Source: Sulfitobacter sp. M39 (GTDB lineage Bacteria; Pseudomonadota; Alphaproteobacteria; Rhodobacterales; Rhodobacteraceae). From it: 64,000 nt of DNA. Positions 8,893-18,093 of this stretch are shown piece after piece. The notes under the pieces were generated by a model. It ran no database searches. It had not been told where the DNA came from and saw only the letters and a program-made list of their open reading frames with translations. How positions within the stretch are numbered: position 1 is the stretch's first letter; each line of letters starts with the position of its first letter. Both the position numbers and the translations under genes were made by a program. The stretch lies in NCBI RefSeq assembly GCF_021735935.1, contig NZ_WMDZ01000001.1, positions 2,480,001-2,544,000 on the forward strand. The letters are read 5' to 3'.

Positions 8893-8972
8893 GTCGTGGG
8901 GCGCAAAAGGCTTGAATTCGGGCGGTTTCCGCGTCAGGGAACTGTCGTGCTGTCGTCAAGGGGATCACGGGG

Positions 8973-10007
8973 ATGTTTGAACAATTCGGTTTTGAGACCA
9001 CCACACCGCAACAGGCGGCTGTCTGGTTCGCGCTGGCGGTTGGGGTGATTTTTGGCATACTCGGGCAGATCACCAAATTCTGTTTTCGCCGCTCTCTGAT
9101 TGGCGCGGACCGGCGCGCCGCAAAAGGGGTCTGGCTGACAGCGCTGGCCTTTGCTGTGCTGGGGACACAGGTCGCCGTCGCCACGGGCTGGATCAGCTTT
9201 GCCGAACACCGCTTTATGGTGGCGGATGTGCCCTATCTGGCGATTGGCATCGGCGGGCTGCTGTTTGGCGCGGGGATGGTGCTGACGCGGGGCTGTATCT
9301 CTCGGCTGACCATTCTGGCAGGCTCCGGCAATTTGCGCGCGGCGTTGGTCGTAGTTGTGTTTGCGGTCGTGGCCCATGCCACGTTGAAAGGCGTGCTGGC
9401 CCCGATGCGCGTGGCGCTTGGCAGTATGACCCTTGGGCTTGGCGATTACGTCAGCCTCGCCGCCCTGCCCGGAGGGGTGATGCTGTGGGGCGGGCTGATC
9501 GTGGTGGCGGCCCTTGCCGTAGCGCTGCGATCGGGCAACCGCTGGACCCATCTGGTGATGGCGGCGATGATTGGCCTGCTGGTCCCGCTGGCCTGGGTCG
9601 GGACGGGGTTTATCCTGTTTGATGAATTTGACCCTATCGCGATGGAAAGCCTGTCGTTCACCTCCCCTTCTGCCGATGCGCTGTTCTGGGTGGTGGCCAG
9701 CAGTTCGATCCCCGCAGGCTTTGGCGTCGGGCTTTTGGGGGGCGTGGCCTTGGGGGCCTGCGCGTCGAGCCTGATCTTTGGCGGCTTTGGCTGGCAAAGC
9801 TTCGAGACACCCGCCCAGACCGGCCGCTATCTGACTGGAGCAGCGTTGATGGGTGTGGGCGGTGTACTGGCGGGCGGCTGCACGCTGGGGGCCGGATTGT
9901 CCGGCGTGCCCACGCTGTCCCTTGCCGCGATCCTTGCGATTGTGATGATCGGTGTCGGCGTGCTGGCGATGCATGCCACCCTGCGCGCCACACCGGCGGG
10001 CAGCTGA
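8973..10007 (+). CDS. YeeE/YedE (TsuA-type) sulfur-compound transporter
   Basis: 344 residues, strongly hydrophobic with about eight to ten membrane helices. The family cysteines are present: C37 in TKFCFRR, C108 in LTRGCISRL and C303 in GGCTLGAGLSG. These correspond to the cysteine relay lining the thiosulfate path in characterised YeeE/TsuA proteins. A role in uptake of thiosulfate or a similar sulfur species into the cytoplasm follows from family knowledge. GGGGATCACGGGG precedes the ATG. No TusA-like YeeD partner is adjacent. A persulfide-dioxygenase-like gene lies 1.4 kb away on the other strand. Confidence 0.85.
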   Translation: MFEQFGFETTTPQQAAVWFALAVGVIFGILGQITKFCFRRSLIGADRRAAKGVWLTALAFAVLGTQVAVATGWISFAEHRFMVADVPYLAIGIGGLLFGAGMVLTRGCISRLTILAGSGNLRAALVVVVFAVVAHATLKGVLAPMRVALGSMTLGLGDYVSLAALPGGVMLWGGLIVVAALAVALRSGNRWTHLVMAAMIGLLVPLAWVGTGFILFDEFDPIAMESLSFTSPSADALFWVVASSSIPAGFGVGLLGGVALGACASSLIFGGFGWQSFETPAQTGRYLTGAALMGVGGVLAGGCTLGAGLSGVPTLSLAAILAIVMIGVGVLAMHATLRATPAGS

Positions 10008-10009
10008 CC

Positions 10010-11293
10010 CTATTTGATCTTGTGGCGCAGGCGGCGCAGCAGCCCCCAGACCAGCAGCACCACCACCGGGACGGCCATTGCCGTGAGCGTGCCCTTGCTG
10101 ACCCCGATACGGTCGGCCAGCGGGTAAAGCATATAGCCCACCAGCGACACCGCGTAATAGCTGATCGCGACCACTGACAGCCCTTCGACGGTATGTTGTA
10201 GGCGCAGTTGCAGGTCAGAGCGTTTGTCCATGCTGGCCAGTATCGCCTGATTTTGCGCGGATCGTTCCACATCGACCCGTGTCCGTAAAAGCTCGGCCGC
10301 GCGGCTGGCGCGGGCGGACATTTTATTCAGCCGTGTTTCCAAGGATGTGACCGTGCGCATCGCAGGCTCGTAGCGGCGCATCATGAATTCATCAAACCCC
10401 TGCCGGGCCATGAACCGTGTTTCGCGCAAGGCCCCGATCCGCTGTGCGACGATGGCTTGATACGCCTCTGTCGCGCCCAGACGGTAGGAGGCATCGGCCG
10501 AAAGCGCCTCTAGCCCGACAGAGATATCCAGCAGCCGGTGCAGCGTGTCTTCGGCCATGGCAGAGGTGCCTGCCATACCCGCCATCAGATCGTTCAGCTC
10601 TGCATCGATGCGGTCCAACTGCCCCGCAAATTCGCGCACCTTAGCAAAGCCGAGCATCGACATGGATTTATAGGTCTCTATCTCGCACAGACGTTGCACG
10701 ATGCGGCCCAAGCGGCGGCTGCCCGTGCCTTCGCTGGCAAAGACCGCCATGCGCATGTGGCCCGCGGGGTCGATACGGAAATCGCTGGCGATGACGGCAG
10801 CATCTTCAAGCACCGATGCCACGGCGAGGCTTTCGGGGACGAACCAGTCTTGCAACGCCTCGGCGATCTGCGCGTCCTGTGGCGGACGGGGCACCAGCCG
10901 CAGCAGAATAGAGGTAATCCGCTGCGCGTTCAGGCCCGCGCGCCAATCCTGTGGGAAGACATCGAACTCCGCCGGATCGAAGGCGCGCTGGCCGAGCTGA
11001 TCCAGAAACACCGTATAGGTAACGAACTCGGTGTGCTGCTCCCACTTGAGCGTATATTTCCCCATCGGGCCGAAATAATGGGTCGCGTCCTCGGCGGGCA
11101 ATGGCGCACCATAATGGGCCAAGAGATCACGGAGCTGTTGCAGATCGACAGACCGGTCCCGCCGCGCGGCCTCCCCCAATGGGCGCACGGCCAGATAGGC
11201 CGCAACATGGGGTGCGGTGAGCGAGGGGAACGGGCGGGCGTGCAGTTCGCTATTGAGCGTATAGCGCAGGGGGTGATCGTCGAGGGCGGGCAC
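10010..11293 (-). CDS. DUF3422 family membrane protein
   Basis: 427 residues with the DUF3422 opening (HPLRYTLNSELHARPFPSL). A soluble alpha/beta region (about 1-200) is followed by a long helical, coiled-coil-like stretch (about 230-370, rich in RTVTSLETRLNKMSARASR), and then two closely spaced membrane helices at the C-terminus (SYYAVSLVGYML and MAVPVVVLLVWGLL) before a basic tail. Two terminal helices after a long helical stalk recall the CorA magnesium-channel topology, although the GMN motif is absent. The start is GTG at 11291-11293; I see no better ATG. It converges with the sulfur transporter, two bases apart. Function is not established for the family. Confidence 0.85.
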   Translation of the reverse strand: MPALDDHPLRYTLNSELHARPFPSLTAPHVAAYLAVRPLGEAARRDRSVDLQQLRDLLAHYGAPLPAEDATHYFGPMGKYTLKWEQHTEFVTYTVFLDQLGQRAFDPAEFDVFPQDWRAGLNAQRITSILLRLVPRPPQDAQIAEALQDWFVPESLAVASVLEDAAVIASDFRIDPAGHMRMAVFASEGTGSRRLGRIVQRLCEIETYKSMSMLGFAKVREFAGQLDRIDAELNDLMAGMAGTSAMAEDTLHRLLDISVGLEALSADASYRLGATEAYQAIVAQRIGALRETRFMARQGFDEFMMRRYEPAMRTVTSLETRLNKMSARASRAAELLRTRVDVERSAQNQAILASMDKRSDLQLRLQHTVEGLSVVAISYYAVSLVGYMLYPLADRIGVSKGTLTAMAVPVVVLLVWGLLRRLRHKIK

Positions 11294-11414
11294 GATGCGG
11301 GCTTTCTACAAGGGGTCAATCAAAGCAGTCTATCGTGACCACCGCCATTCGCCTAGATATATTTCACATATCTTTCATAGGGTTAACCGTATACCGCGGA
11401 ATACCGGACCCGTT

Positions 11415-12314
11415 TCAGAACCGGTTGACCGGTATCTTGAGGTAAGCGTGACCGTCATCTTCCGCCTCCAGCAAGCGCCCTGCCCTAAGGTTCATCTGTA
11501 AGACATGCAGCATCCGGTCGGGCAGCGCGAGGGTTTTATCCCGCGCCTCGCGCTGGTCGACGAAGCTTTGCTGCGACACGCCGCCGCCGATATGGGCGTT
11601 GTGCCGGCGTTGTTCGGCCACGGTGGATTCCCACATGGGTTGGCGGCGATACTCGGTGCCATAATCATGGCCGATGAACAGGCGCGTGGCGTCCGGCAGG
11701 GCAAGGATATCTTGCAGGGTCTGGTAGAGTTCAGCCGCAGTGCCCCCAGGGAAATCGGCGCGTGCAGTGCCCACGTCGGGCTGCATAAAGCTGTCATGCA
11801 CAAAAGCCGCGTCAGAGCCCACAACATAGGTGATCGACCCCAACGTGTGCCCCGGCGACAGCATCACACGCACGGGCAGCTCGCCGATGGTGAATGTATC
11901 GCCATCCTCGAACAGGTGGTCGAAATCGGCGGAGGAATCAAAGGCGTCGGGCATGTTGTAATAGTCGCGCCAGAGCTCTGCGATTTCTCTCACCTTGGCC
12001 CCGATGGCATTGGGCTTGTTCAGCCGTTGTTTTAGCACGTTCGAGGCCATCAGATGGTCCGCATGGGGGTGCGTGTCGAGGATCCATTCGATCTCGTAGC
12101 CTGCGGCGTCCGCGTGGCGCAGAATGGTGTCGACATGCTGCGTGTCAGTCGCCGCACTTTGTGGGCTGAAGCCCAGAACCACGTCGATCACCGCCGCCTT
12201 TGAGGTCGCCGGATCCGCCACCAGATATTGGATGCTGCCGGTATCGTCATCGTAAAAGCCGGTCACTTCGGGGGAACCAGGGCCGGTCGAGGGGCTGGTG
12301 CGCGAAAACTTCAT
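11415..12314 (-). CDS. Metallo-beta-lactamase-fold hydrolase, persulfide dioxygenase (ETHE1/Blh)-like
   Basis: 299 residues. The metal motif T81-H-P-H-A-D-H87 is intact, with SPGHTLGS (third His), VHDSF (Asp) and LFIGHDY (last His). The GTARADFPGG segment is the ETHE1/Blh signature for persulfide-binding relatives, and separates it from glyoxalase II. Such enzymes oxidise glutathione persulfide to sulfite in the cytoplasm. The start at 12312-12314 has a perfect AGGAGG eight bases upstream; a TTG two codons earlier is too close to it. No BigR-type regulator is adjacent. Proximity to the TsuA-type transporter is consistent with sulfur detoxification or assimilation, but they are not in one operon. 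Confidence 0.8.
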   Translation of the reverse strand: MKFSRTSPSTGPGSPEVTGFYDDDTGSIQYLVADPATSKAAVIDVVLGFSPQSAATDTQHVDTILRHADAAGYEIEWILDTHPHADHLMASNVLKQRLNKPNAIGAKVREIAELWRDYYNMPDAFDSSADFDHLFEDGDTFTIGELPVRVMLSPGHTLGSITYVVGSDAAFVHDSFMQPDVGTARADFPGGTAAELYQTLQDILALPDATRLFIGHDYGTEYRRQPMWESTVAEQRRHNAHIGGGVSQQSFVDQREARDKTLALPDRMLHVLQMNLRAGRLLEAEDDGHAYLKIPVNRF

Positions 12315-12380
12315 ATTCAAATCCTCCTATATGACAATTCAACACCCGCCACCGGCTTGAGTTCCCCTGCATCTGCCCCA

Positions 12381-12417
12381 AAAGCAAAAGGGGCGGCGCA
12401 TTGCTGCACCGCCCCTT
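12381..12417 (-). terminator. Rho-independent terminator of pntAB
   Basis: On the minus strand a ten-pair GC stem (GGGGCGGTGC with GCGCCGCCCC, one G-T wobble) is closed by a six-base loop and followed by TTTTGCTTTT. It lies about 20 bases after the pntB stop. The sequence is almost the same as the terminator at 30235-30266. Confidence 0.85.
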
Positions 12418-12438
12418 GGCTTGTCGCCTGTCGCGTGA

Positions 12439-13872
12439 TCAGTCGATCAGCGGCAGCAGCTTGTCGAGGCTCGCCTTGGCGTCGCCGTAAAGCATCCGCG
12501 TGTTGTCCTTGAAGAACAGCGGGTTCTCGATACCGGAATAGCCTGTCCCCTGCCCGCGCTTGGACACGATGACGTTCTTTGCCTTCCAGCATTCCAGAAC
12601 CGGCATACCGGCGATGGGGCTGTTGGGGTCGTCCTGTGCGGCAGGGTTCACGATGTCATTGGACCCGATCACGATCGCCACGTCGGTCGACGGGAAATCA
12701 TCGTTGATCTCGTCCATTTCCATCACGATGTCATAAGGCACTTTGGCCTCGGCCAGCAGCACGTTCATGTGACCCGGCAGACGCCCCGCAACGGGGTGAA
12801 TGGCGAAACGCACGTTCTTGCCTTTTGCCCGCAGCTTTTTGACCAGCTCGCTCACGGCTTGCTGCGCCTGAGCGACCGCCATGCCGTAACCGGGGATGAT
12901 GATGACGCTGTCGGCTTCGTTCAGCATGGTGGCCACACCGTCAGTGTCGATTGCAACCTGCTCGCCCTCGACCTCCATCTGCGGACCAGAGGCACCGCCG
13001 AAGCCGCCCAGGATCACGCTGACGAACGACCGGTTCATCGCCTTACACATGATGTAAGACAGGATCGCACCAGACGAGCCGACCAGCGCGCCCACGACGA
13101 TCAGCAGATCGTTGCCAAGGCTGAAACCAATCGCCGCCGCGGCCCAGCCAGAGTAGCTGTTGAGCATCGACACAACCACGGGCATATCCGCGCCGCCGAT
13201 ACCCATGATCAGGTGGTAGCCGATAAACAGCGCCGCGAGGGTCATGATGAACAGCGGCAGGAAACCACCGGTGTTGAAGTACCAGATCAGGCAGAGCAGC
13301 GACAGGCCAGCAGCAGAAGCGTTCAGGATGTGACCGCCGGGCAGTTTTGTCGCCGACGTATCCACGCGCCCCGCCAGCTTACCATAGGCGATGACCGACC
13401 CGGTAAAGGTGATGGCACCGATGAACACACCAAGGAACAGTTCAACCCGCAGGATCGCGATCTCGACGCTGTCTTTCTTGGCCAGCAGCGCCGCGAACCC
13501 TTCGGTCGCTTTGCGGGCGGTGTCATCCATCGCCAGCACGTTGCCCAGTTCGATATGCGCGTTATAGCCGACGAAAACCGCCGCCAGACCCACAAGGCTG
13601 TGCATCGCGGCAACCAGTTCGGGCATCTGCGTCATCTGCACTTTTGTCGCCAGTTGATAGCCGATGGCACCGCCACCCGCGATCAGGATCAGCGACAGCA
13701 GCCAGAAGCCAGCCCCCGGCCCGATCAATGTCGCAGCCACGGCCAAAGCCATGCCCACGATCCCGTACCATACAGCGCGCTTCGCGCTTTCCTGACCCGA
13801 CAGCCCGCCAAGGCTGAGGATGAAGAGGATGGCGGCGACTACGTAAGCCGCTGTTGTAAAACCAAAATCCAT
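12439..13872 (-). CDS. pntB: NAD(P) transhydrogenase subunit beta
   Basis: 477 residues, near the usual PntB length. The N-terminal half (about 1-270) is a bundle of roughly eight to nine membrane helices ([27 protein letters not shown] is the usual start). The C-terminal domain III binds NADP(H), with [13 protein letters not shown] (nucleotide loop), [18 protein letters not shown] and [11 protein letters not shown] all visible. With PntA it couples proton flow to hydride transfer from NADH to NADP+. The gene starts 13 bases after the pntA stop and is closed by a strong terminator. Confidence 0.97.
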   Translation of the reverse strand: MDFGFTTAAYVVAAILFILSLGGLSGQESAKRAVWYGIVGMALAVAATLIGPGAGFWLLSLILIAGGGAIGYQLATKVQMTQMPELVAAMHSLVGLAAVFVGYNAHIELGNVLAMDDTARKATEGFAALLAKKDSVEIAILRVELFLGVFIGAITFTGSVIAYGKLAGRVDTSATKLPGGHILNASAAGLSLLCLIWYFNTGGFLPLFIMTLAALFIGYHLIMGIGGADMPVVVSMLNSYSGWAAAAIGFSLGNDLLIVVGALVGSSGAILSYIMCKAMNRSFVSVILGGFGGASGPQMEVEGEQVAIDTDGVATMLNEADSVIIIPGYGMAVAQAQQAVSELVKKLRAKGKNVRFAIHPVAGRLPGHMNVLLAEAKVPYDIVMEMDEINDDFPSTDVAIVIGSNDIVNPAAQDDPNSPIAGMPVLECWKAKNVIVSKRGQGTGYSGIENPLFFKDNTRMLYGDAKASLDKLLPLID

Positions 13873-13885
13873 TTACCTGAACCCT

Positions 13886-15460
13886 TTACGATTTTTGGAA
13901 CATGGCAAGCATGCGCCGTGTCACGAGGAAGCCACCAAAGATGTTGATCCCGCACATAAAGACCGACAGCGCGGCCAGAATAATCACCAGGAACGACCCG
14001 GACCCGATCTGCATGACCGCCCCCAGAATGATGATCGACGAAATCGCATTGGTCACAGCCATCAGCGGTGTGTGCAGGCTGTGTGCCACACCCCAGATCA
14101 CCTGGAAGCCGATAAACACGGACAGCACGAATACGATAAAGTGCTGCATAAAGCTGGCCGGCGCGACCAGACCCACCGCCAACAGCAGCACGCCACCGAT
14201 GGCCAGCAGGCCAACCTGATTGCGTGTTTGTGCCTTGAACGCGGCCACTTCGTTTGCACGTTTCTCTTCCGCTGTCAGTTCCTTGGGCTTGTCCTTCTTC
14301 GGAGCCGCCGCAATTGCCGCGACCTTGGGGGGCGGTGGTGGGAAGGTGACTTCCTTGTCATGGGTGATGGTCGCCCCACGGATCACGTCGTCTTCCATGT
14401 TGTGGTTGACCACACCGTCTTTTTCCGGCGTCAGATCGGTCATCAGGTGACGGATATTGGTCGCATAAAGCGTCGAGGCCTGCGTTGCCATCCGGCTGGG
14501 GAAATCTGTGTAGCCGATGATGGTCACGCCATTCTCGGTCACGATTTTCTCGTCCATCTTGGTCAGCTTGCAGTTGCCGCCCTTTTCCGCCGCCAGATCG
14601 ACGATCACCGACCCGGGCTTCATCGCTGCGACCATATCTTCGGTCCACAGCTCAGGCGCTTCGCGGTTGGGGATCAGGGCGGTGGTGATGACGATATCGA
14701 CCTCGGGGGCCAGCTCGCGGAACTTGGCCAGCTGCGCCTCGCGGAATTCAGGCGAGGAAACAGAGGCATAGCCACCGGAGGCAGAGCCGTCCTGCTGCTC
14801 TTCCTCGAAATCGAGGTAGACGAATTCAGCCCCCATCGATTCAACCTGTTCGGCCACTTCGGGACGCACGTCAAAGGCTAGCGTGATCGCGCCAAGGGAT
14901 GTGGACGTCCCGATCGCGGCAAGACCGGCAACACCGGCACCGACAACCAGAACCTTCGCCGGAGGCACCTTGCCCGCCGCCGTGATCTGACCGGTAAAGA
15001 AGCGGCCAAAGTTGTTGCCTGCCTCGATCACCGCACGGTAGCCCGCGATGTTAGCCATGGACGACAGCGCATCCATCTTTTGCGCGCGGCTGATCCGGGG
15101 GATCATCTCCATCGCGACGACAGTGGTGCCTTTCTCGGCCGCCTCTTTCATCTTGGCTTCATCAGCCACAGGGCTGAAGAAAGAGATCAGCGTCTGGTCA
15201 GACCGCATCATCGCCATCTCTTCAGTGTTGGGGACGCGGACCTTGGCCACGACATCCGCCGTCTCCCAAAGCTCGGCCGCCGTGTCGATCACCTCTACGC
15301 CGGCTTCGACATATTTATCGTTGGAAAAACCAGCCGCCTCGCCTGCGCCGGCTTCGATCATACAGCTATGACCAAGCTTTTGCAGCTGCAGTGCTGATTC
15401 CGGGGTCATCGCTACGCGATTTTCCCCTTCAAATGTTTCTTTTGGCGTCCCGATCTTCAA
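13886..15460 (-). CDS. pntA: NAD(P) transhydrogenase subunit alpha (fused form)
   Basis: 524 residues. The N-terminal NAD(H)-binding domain I starts MKIGTPKETFEGENRVAMTPE and contains the Rossmann element VLVVGAGVAGLAAIG. A charged linker (KKDKPKELTAEEKRANEV, about 395-415) joins it to a C-terminal membrane part with four helices. Some alphaproteobacteria split this into PntAA and PntAB; here it is one chain. The start codon is TTG (15458-15460), aligned with the family N-terminus and preceded by a G-rich GGGGGACTCTGGA stretch. Non-ATG initiation may lower translation. Confidence 0.96.
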   Translation of the reverse strand: MKIGTPKETFEGENRVAMTPESALQLQKLGHSCMIEAGAGEAAGFSNDKYVEAGVEVIDTAAELWETADVVAKVRVPNTEEMAMMRSDQTLISFFSPVADEAKMKEAAEKGTTVVAMEMIPRISRAQKMDALSSMANIAGYRAVIEAGNNFGRFFTGQITAAGKVPPAKVLVVGAGVAGLAAIGTSTSLGAITLAFDVRPEVAEQVESMGAEFVYLDFEEEQQDGSASGGYASVSSPEFREAQLAKFRELAPEVDIVITTALIPNREAPELWTEDMVAAMKPGSVIVDLAAEKGGNCKLTKMDEKIVTENGVTIIGYTDFPSRMATQASTLYATNIRHLMTDLTPEKDGVVNHNMEDDVIRGATITHDKEVTFPPPPPKVAAIAAAPKKDKPKELTAEEKRANEVAAFKAQTRNQVGLLAIGGVLLLAVGLVAPASFMQHFIVFVLSVFIGFQVIWGVAHSLHTPLMAVTNAISSIIILGAVMQIGSGSFLVIILAALSVFMCGINIFGGFLVTRRMLAMFQKS

Positions 15461-15706
15461 TCCAGAGTCCCCCGTTTGTGCTTCTACGCCCAGTGTGGCG
15501 CAATAATATTACCCAGAGCGATAGCGCTTGGGTTCCTATAGTACAAGAGACGGACATAATTAGAACAGCGTTTTGCAGCGTCAATAGCGCTAACAGCCCG
15601 ATTTTTAGGTTTACGACGTTGCGTGAAAACCCGCGCGCCCTTGCGCCTGCCCCCTGCGGCCGACAGCATGCCCCCCATGATGATCCATTTCATAAGGGAG
15701 AGCAGA

Positions 15707-16459
15707 ATGGACCTACAGGGAAAACACGCGCTGATCACGGGCGGCGGTACCGGCATCGGGCTGGACATCGCGCGGGATTTGGCCGCACGGGGCGCACATG
15801 TGACCATCACAGGCCGCCGCCAAGAGGTGCTGGACGAGGTCGCAGGCGATAACATGACCGGCATGGCAATGGATGTGCGCAGCGAGGAAGACGTGATCGC
15901 CAAGATCGCCGCCGCCGTCAAAGCCCACGGCCCGATCCAGATCTGCATCCCCAACGCCGGCATCGCCGAGGGCAAGGCCGTGCATAAGACCGATATGGAA
16001 TTCTGGCGCAATATGATGTCGACCAATCTCGACGGTGCTTTTCTGACCATCCGCGAATCGCTGAAGACCATGCGCGACACCGACTGGGGCCGCGTCATCG
16101 CGATCTCTTCTATGGCGGGCCTGAAGGGGTTGCCCGGCGCTGCGGCCTATTCGGCGTCGAAACACGGGATGATCGGTTTGGTCAAATCGCTGGCGGCGGA
16201 TTATCTGGGGCAACCCTATACGTTCAACGCGATCTGCCCCGGCTATGTCGACACGCCCATCGTGACGCGCAATACGGCGTCGATCTCGGAACGTGCTGGT
16301 ATCTCGGAAGAAAAAGCGCGCGCGATCATGGTCAACTCCAACCCGCACAAGCGTCTGATCGAGGTGTCAGAGGTCACAGCCGCGGCCGCATGGCTCACCG
16401 GTCCGGGGTCGCAAAGCATCAACGGCCAATGCATCCAGGTCACCGGCGGCGAGATGTAA
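15707..16459 (+). CDS. Short-chain dehydrogenase/reductase (3-hydroxybutyrate-dehydrogenase-like)
   Basis: 250 residues, a classical SDR. The NAD(P) motif GGGTGIG is at 12-18, IPNAG at about 87, the catalytic Ser in ISSMAG, and Y-x-x-x-K as YSASK. The C-terminus INGQCIQVTGGEM is the SDR norm. GRR after the second beta strand would suit NADP, but acidic residues are also nearby, so cofactor is uncertain. I chose the ATG at 15707 because AAGGGAG lies seven bases upstream and it places the Rossmann strand at residue 6. Transcribed away from pntA. Substrate is unknown; relatives act on 3-hydroxybutyrate or cyclic hydroxyacyl-CoA. Confidence 0.85.
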   Translation: MDLQGKHALITGGGTGIGLDIARDLAARGAHVTITGRRQEVLDEVAGDNMTGMAMDVRSEEDVIAKIAAAVKAHGPIQICIPNAGIAEGKAVHKTDMEFWRNMMSTNLDGAFLTIRESLKTMRDTDWGRVIAISSMAGLKGLPGAAAYSASKHGMIGLVKSLAADYLGQPYTFNAICPGYVDTPIVTRNTASISERAGISEEKARAIMVNSNPHKRLIEVSEVTAAAAWLTGPGSQSINGQCIQVTGGEM

Positions 16460-16488
16460 TCCCCCACCGGTCATGATTTGTTAACTTT

Positions 16489-16508
16489 GGGGCGGCTAAG
16501 GTCGCCCC
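16489..16508 (+). other. Hairpin downstream of the SDR gene
   Basis: GGGGCGGC (16489-16496) pairs with GTCGCCCC (16501-16508), eight pairs with one G-T wobble and a TAAG loop, 30 bases after the SDR stop. No T-run follows. It may act as a weak terminator. The rest of 16509-16731 contains only short open frames that I do not recognise. Confidence 0.4.
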
Positions 16509-16731
16509 ATGCACAAGATCACATACCCGATAGCCCCGCCCCCAAGCGCCGTCGCTTTTCAAAGCTGCCGCAAACGGTGCCCCCAGCACGCGGGCAAACC
16601 GCGCGCGCCGCATTCAAGATCTGCCGCGCCGCCGGATTTCCTCTGGCAGAAGATCGACACGCTGACCGCCCGCTACCTTGCAAGAACTGGCCCACTGCAT
16701 TTGCCGCGCATCACGCTGTCGGGGTAACCTG

Positions 16732-17508
16732 TCAGGCGGTTTTCAACATCCGCTGATGCTTGCTGTCGGCCCAGGCTTGCGCCGCCGCACCAAAGCGTTC
16801 GAACAGAGGACGCGACACCGGATCATTGCCCGCATCCCATTCGGGGTGCCACTGCACGGCAAGGGTGAACCCCGGCGCGTCCTTGATATATATCGCCTCT
16901 GGCGTGCCGTCTTCGGCAAAACCGTCGATCACCACGCGCGGCCCCGCCGCCTTGATCCCCTGCCCGTGCAAGGTATTCGTCCGCACCTTCGGGGCCCCCA
17001 AGACCTCGTGGAAGATACCGCCTTGGGTAAAGGTCACATCGTGGCGCAGCTCGAACTTCTGCTCCATCGTGCCATCGGGGGGCATGCGGTGGTTCATACG
17101 GCCGGGCAATTCACGGATCTCGGGATAAAGCGTGCCGCCCATAGCGACATTGACCTCTTGGAACCCCCGGCAGACGCCAAAGAAAGGCTGCCCGCGTTCA
17201 ACGCAGGCGCGCACCAGCCCCAGGGCGATAGCGTCGCGCGCACGGTCAAAGGTGCCATGCGCCTCGGTCGCGGGTTCGCCGTATTCTTCCGGGTGCACAT
17301 TGGGCCGCCCGCCGGTCAGCAAAAAGCCGTCACAGGTCTCCAACAGTTCTTCCACCGACACAAGCGACGGATCGCTCGGGATGATCAGGGGCAAGCAGCC
17401 AGACACCTGCGCCACGGCGATGGTGTTCATCGTGCCGGCGGCGTGGATCGGATATTGATCGTTCAACAGGCTGGTGTTTCCGACAATACCAACAACAGGA
17501 CGCGCCAT
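16732..17508 (-). CDS. Gamma-glutamyl-gamma-aminobutyrate hydrolase family (PuuD-like) class I glutamine amidotransferase
   Basis: 258 residues. The nucleophile Cys lies in PFFGVCRGFQEVNV, and the catalytic His-Glu pair in LAVQWHPEWD, which are the class I GATase triad. The early VGIVGNTSLLNDQYP segment and FLLTGGRPNVHPEEYG match peptidase C26/PuuD proteins, which cleave gamma-glutamyl-GABA during putrescine breakdown. GAGGCTGAAT precedes the ATG. No other puu gene is nearby; it follows glcG by 74 bases on the same strand. The family is clear; the substrate is an inference. Confidence 0.85.
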   Translation of the reverse strand: MARPVVGIVGNTSLLNDQYPIHAAGTMNTIAVAQVSGCLPLIIPSDPSLVSVEELLETCDGFLLTGGRPNVHPEEYGEPATEAHGTFDRARDAIALGLVRACVERGQPFFGVCRGFQEVNVAMGGTLYPEIRELPGRMNHRMPPDGTMEQKFELRHDVTFTQGGIFHEVLGAPKVRTNTLHGQGIKAAGPRVVIDGFAEDGTPEAIYIKDAPGFTLAVQWHPEWDAGNDPVSRPLFERFGAAAQAWADSKHQRMLKTA

Positions 17509-17582
17509 ATTCAGCCTCAGAGTTTGATTTCGCTCAAAGCCTACCGCGTCCTCAATCCGACCTCAACACCCCAAAGCGGGCG

Positions 17583-18008
17583 TTATTCCTCGCCTTTCAG
17601 CCCTGCCGCTTCGATCCCCGCCAGCGCTGCCTTGACGTCATTGTCCGAGGTATCCCCGGTCACGCCCAGCGCGCCAATCACCACGCCGGCGTCATCGCGC
17701 AGCAGCAACCCGCCGGGCACAGGCACCACCGCCCCGCCGTACACACCGTTCACTGCCGCCATGAAATAGGCCTGCTGTTCGGCCCGCGCCATCTGCGCGC
17801 GCCCTGCCATCCCCAGCATCACCGCGCCATAGGCTTTGCCGTGGGCGATTCCGAAACGTCCCGGTGCGGCACCGTCTTCCCGCTCGAAGGCTTGCACGTG
17901 GCCGCCCGCATCAAGCACCACTGCCGACAAGGGCTTCAGCCCCAGCTCATGCCCCTTCTTGAACGTCTCGGCGATCATCCTGCGCGCCTGCTCTAATGTG
18001 ACTGCCAT
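17583..18008 (-). CDS. glcG: GlcG/HbpS-family heme-binding-like protein
   Basis: 141 residues. The start MAVTLEQARRMIAETFKKGHELGL, the LSAVVLDAGGHVQAFEREDGA strand pair and the closing VIGALGVTGDTSDNDVKAALAGI are diagnostic of the GlcG/HbpS fold. In glycolate operons GlcG is an accessory protein of unproven role; HbpS homologues bind heme outside the cell. No signal peptide is visible here. The gene directly follows malate synthase G on the same strand, as in glc operons, with an intergenic palindromic element between them. Glycolate oxidase genes are not in the window. Confidence 0.8.
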   Translation of the reverse strand: MAVTLEQARRMIAETFKKGHELGLKPLSAVVLDAGGHVQAFEREDGAAPGRFGIAHGKAYGAVMLGMAGRAQMARAEQQAYFMAAVNGVYGGAVVPVPGGLLLRDDAGVVIGALGVTGDTSDNDVKAALAGIEAAGLKGEE

Positions 18009-18024
18009 GCTATCCTCACTGTTA

Positions 18025-18074
18025 CTTCATTTTGCCAACTAAACTCCGGGGAGCGCGAGGGGCTGGCCCCTCGC
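18025..18074 (-). repeat. Dispersed intergenic palindromic element, copy B
   Basis: Read on the minus strand: hairpin GCGAGGGGC-CA-GCCCCTCGC (18055-18074, nine pairs), then TCCCCGGAGTTTAGTTGG and CAAAATGAAG. The core differs at one base from the copy at 58387-58448. It sits between the glcB stop and the glcG start, so it would be transcribed if these form an operon. Confidence 0.7.
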
Positions 18075-18093
18075 CCTTTCCGAAACTTCAAAC

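Noticed and set aside
16509..16727. 72-codon plus-strand frame between the SDR and PuuD-like genes
   Set aside because: Pro/Arg-rich composition, no family resemblance, and a hairpin rather than a ribosome-binding site directly ahead of the ATG. Another overlapping frame is equally long.
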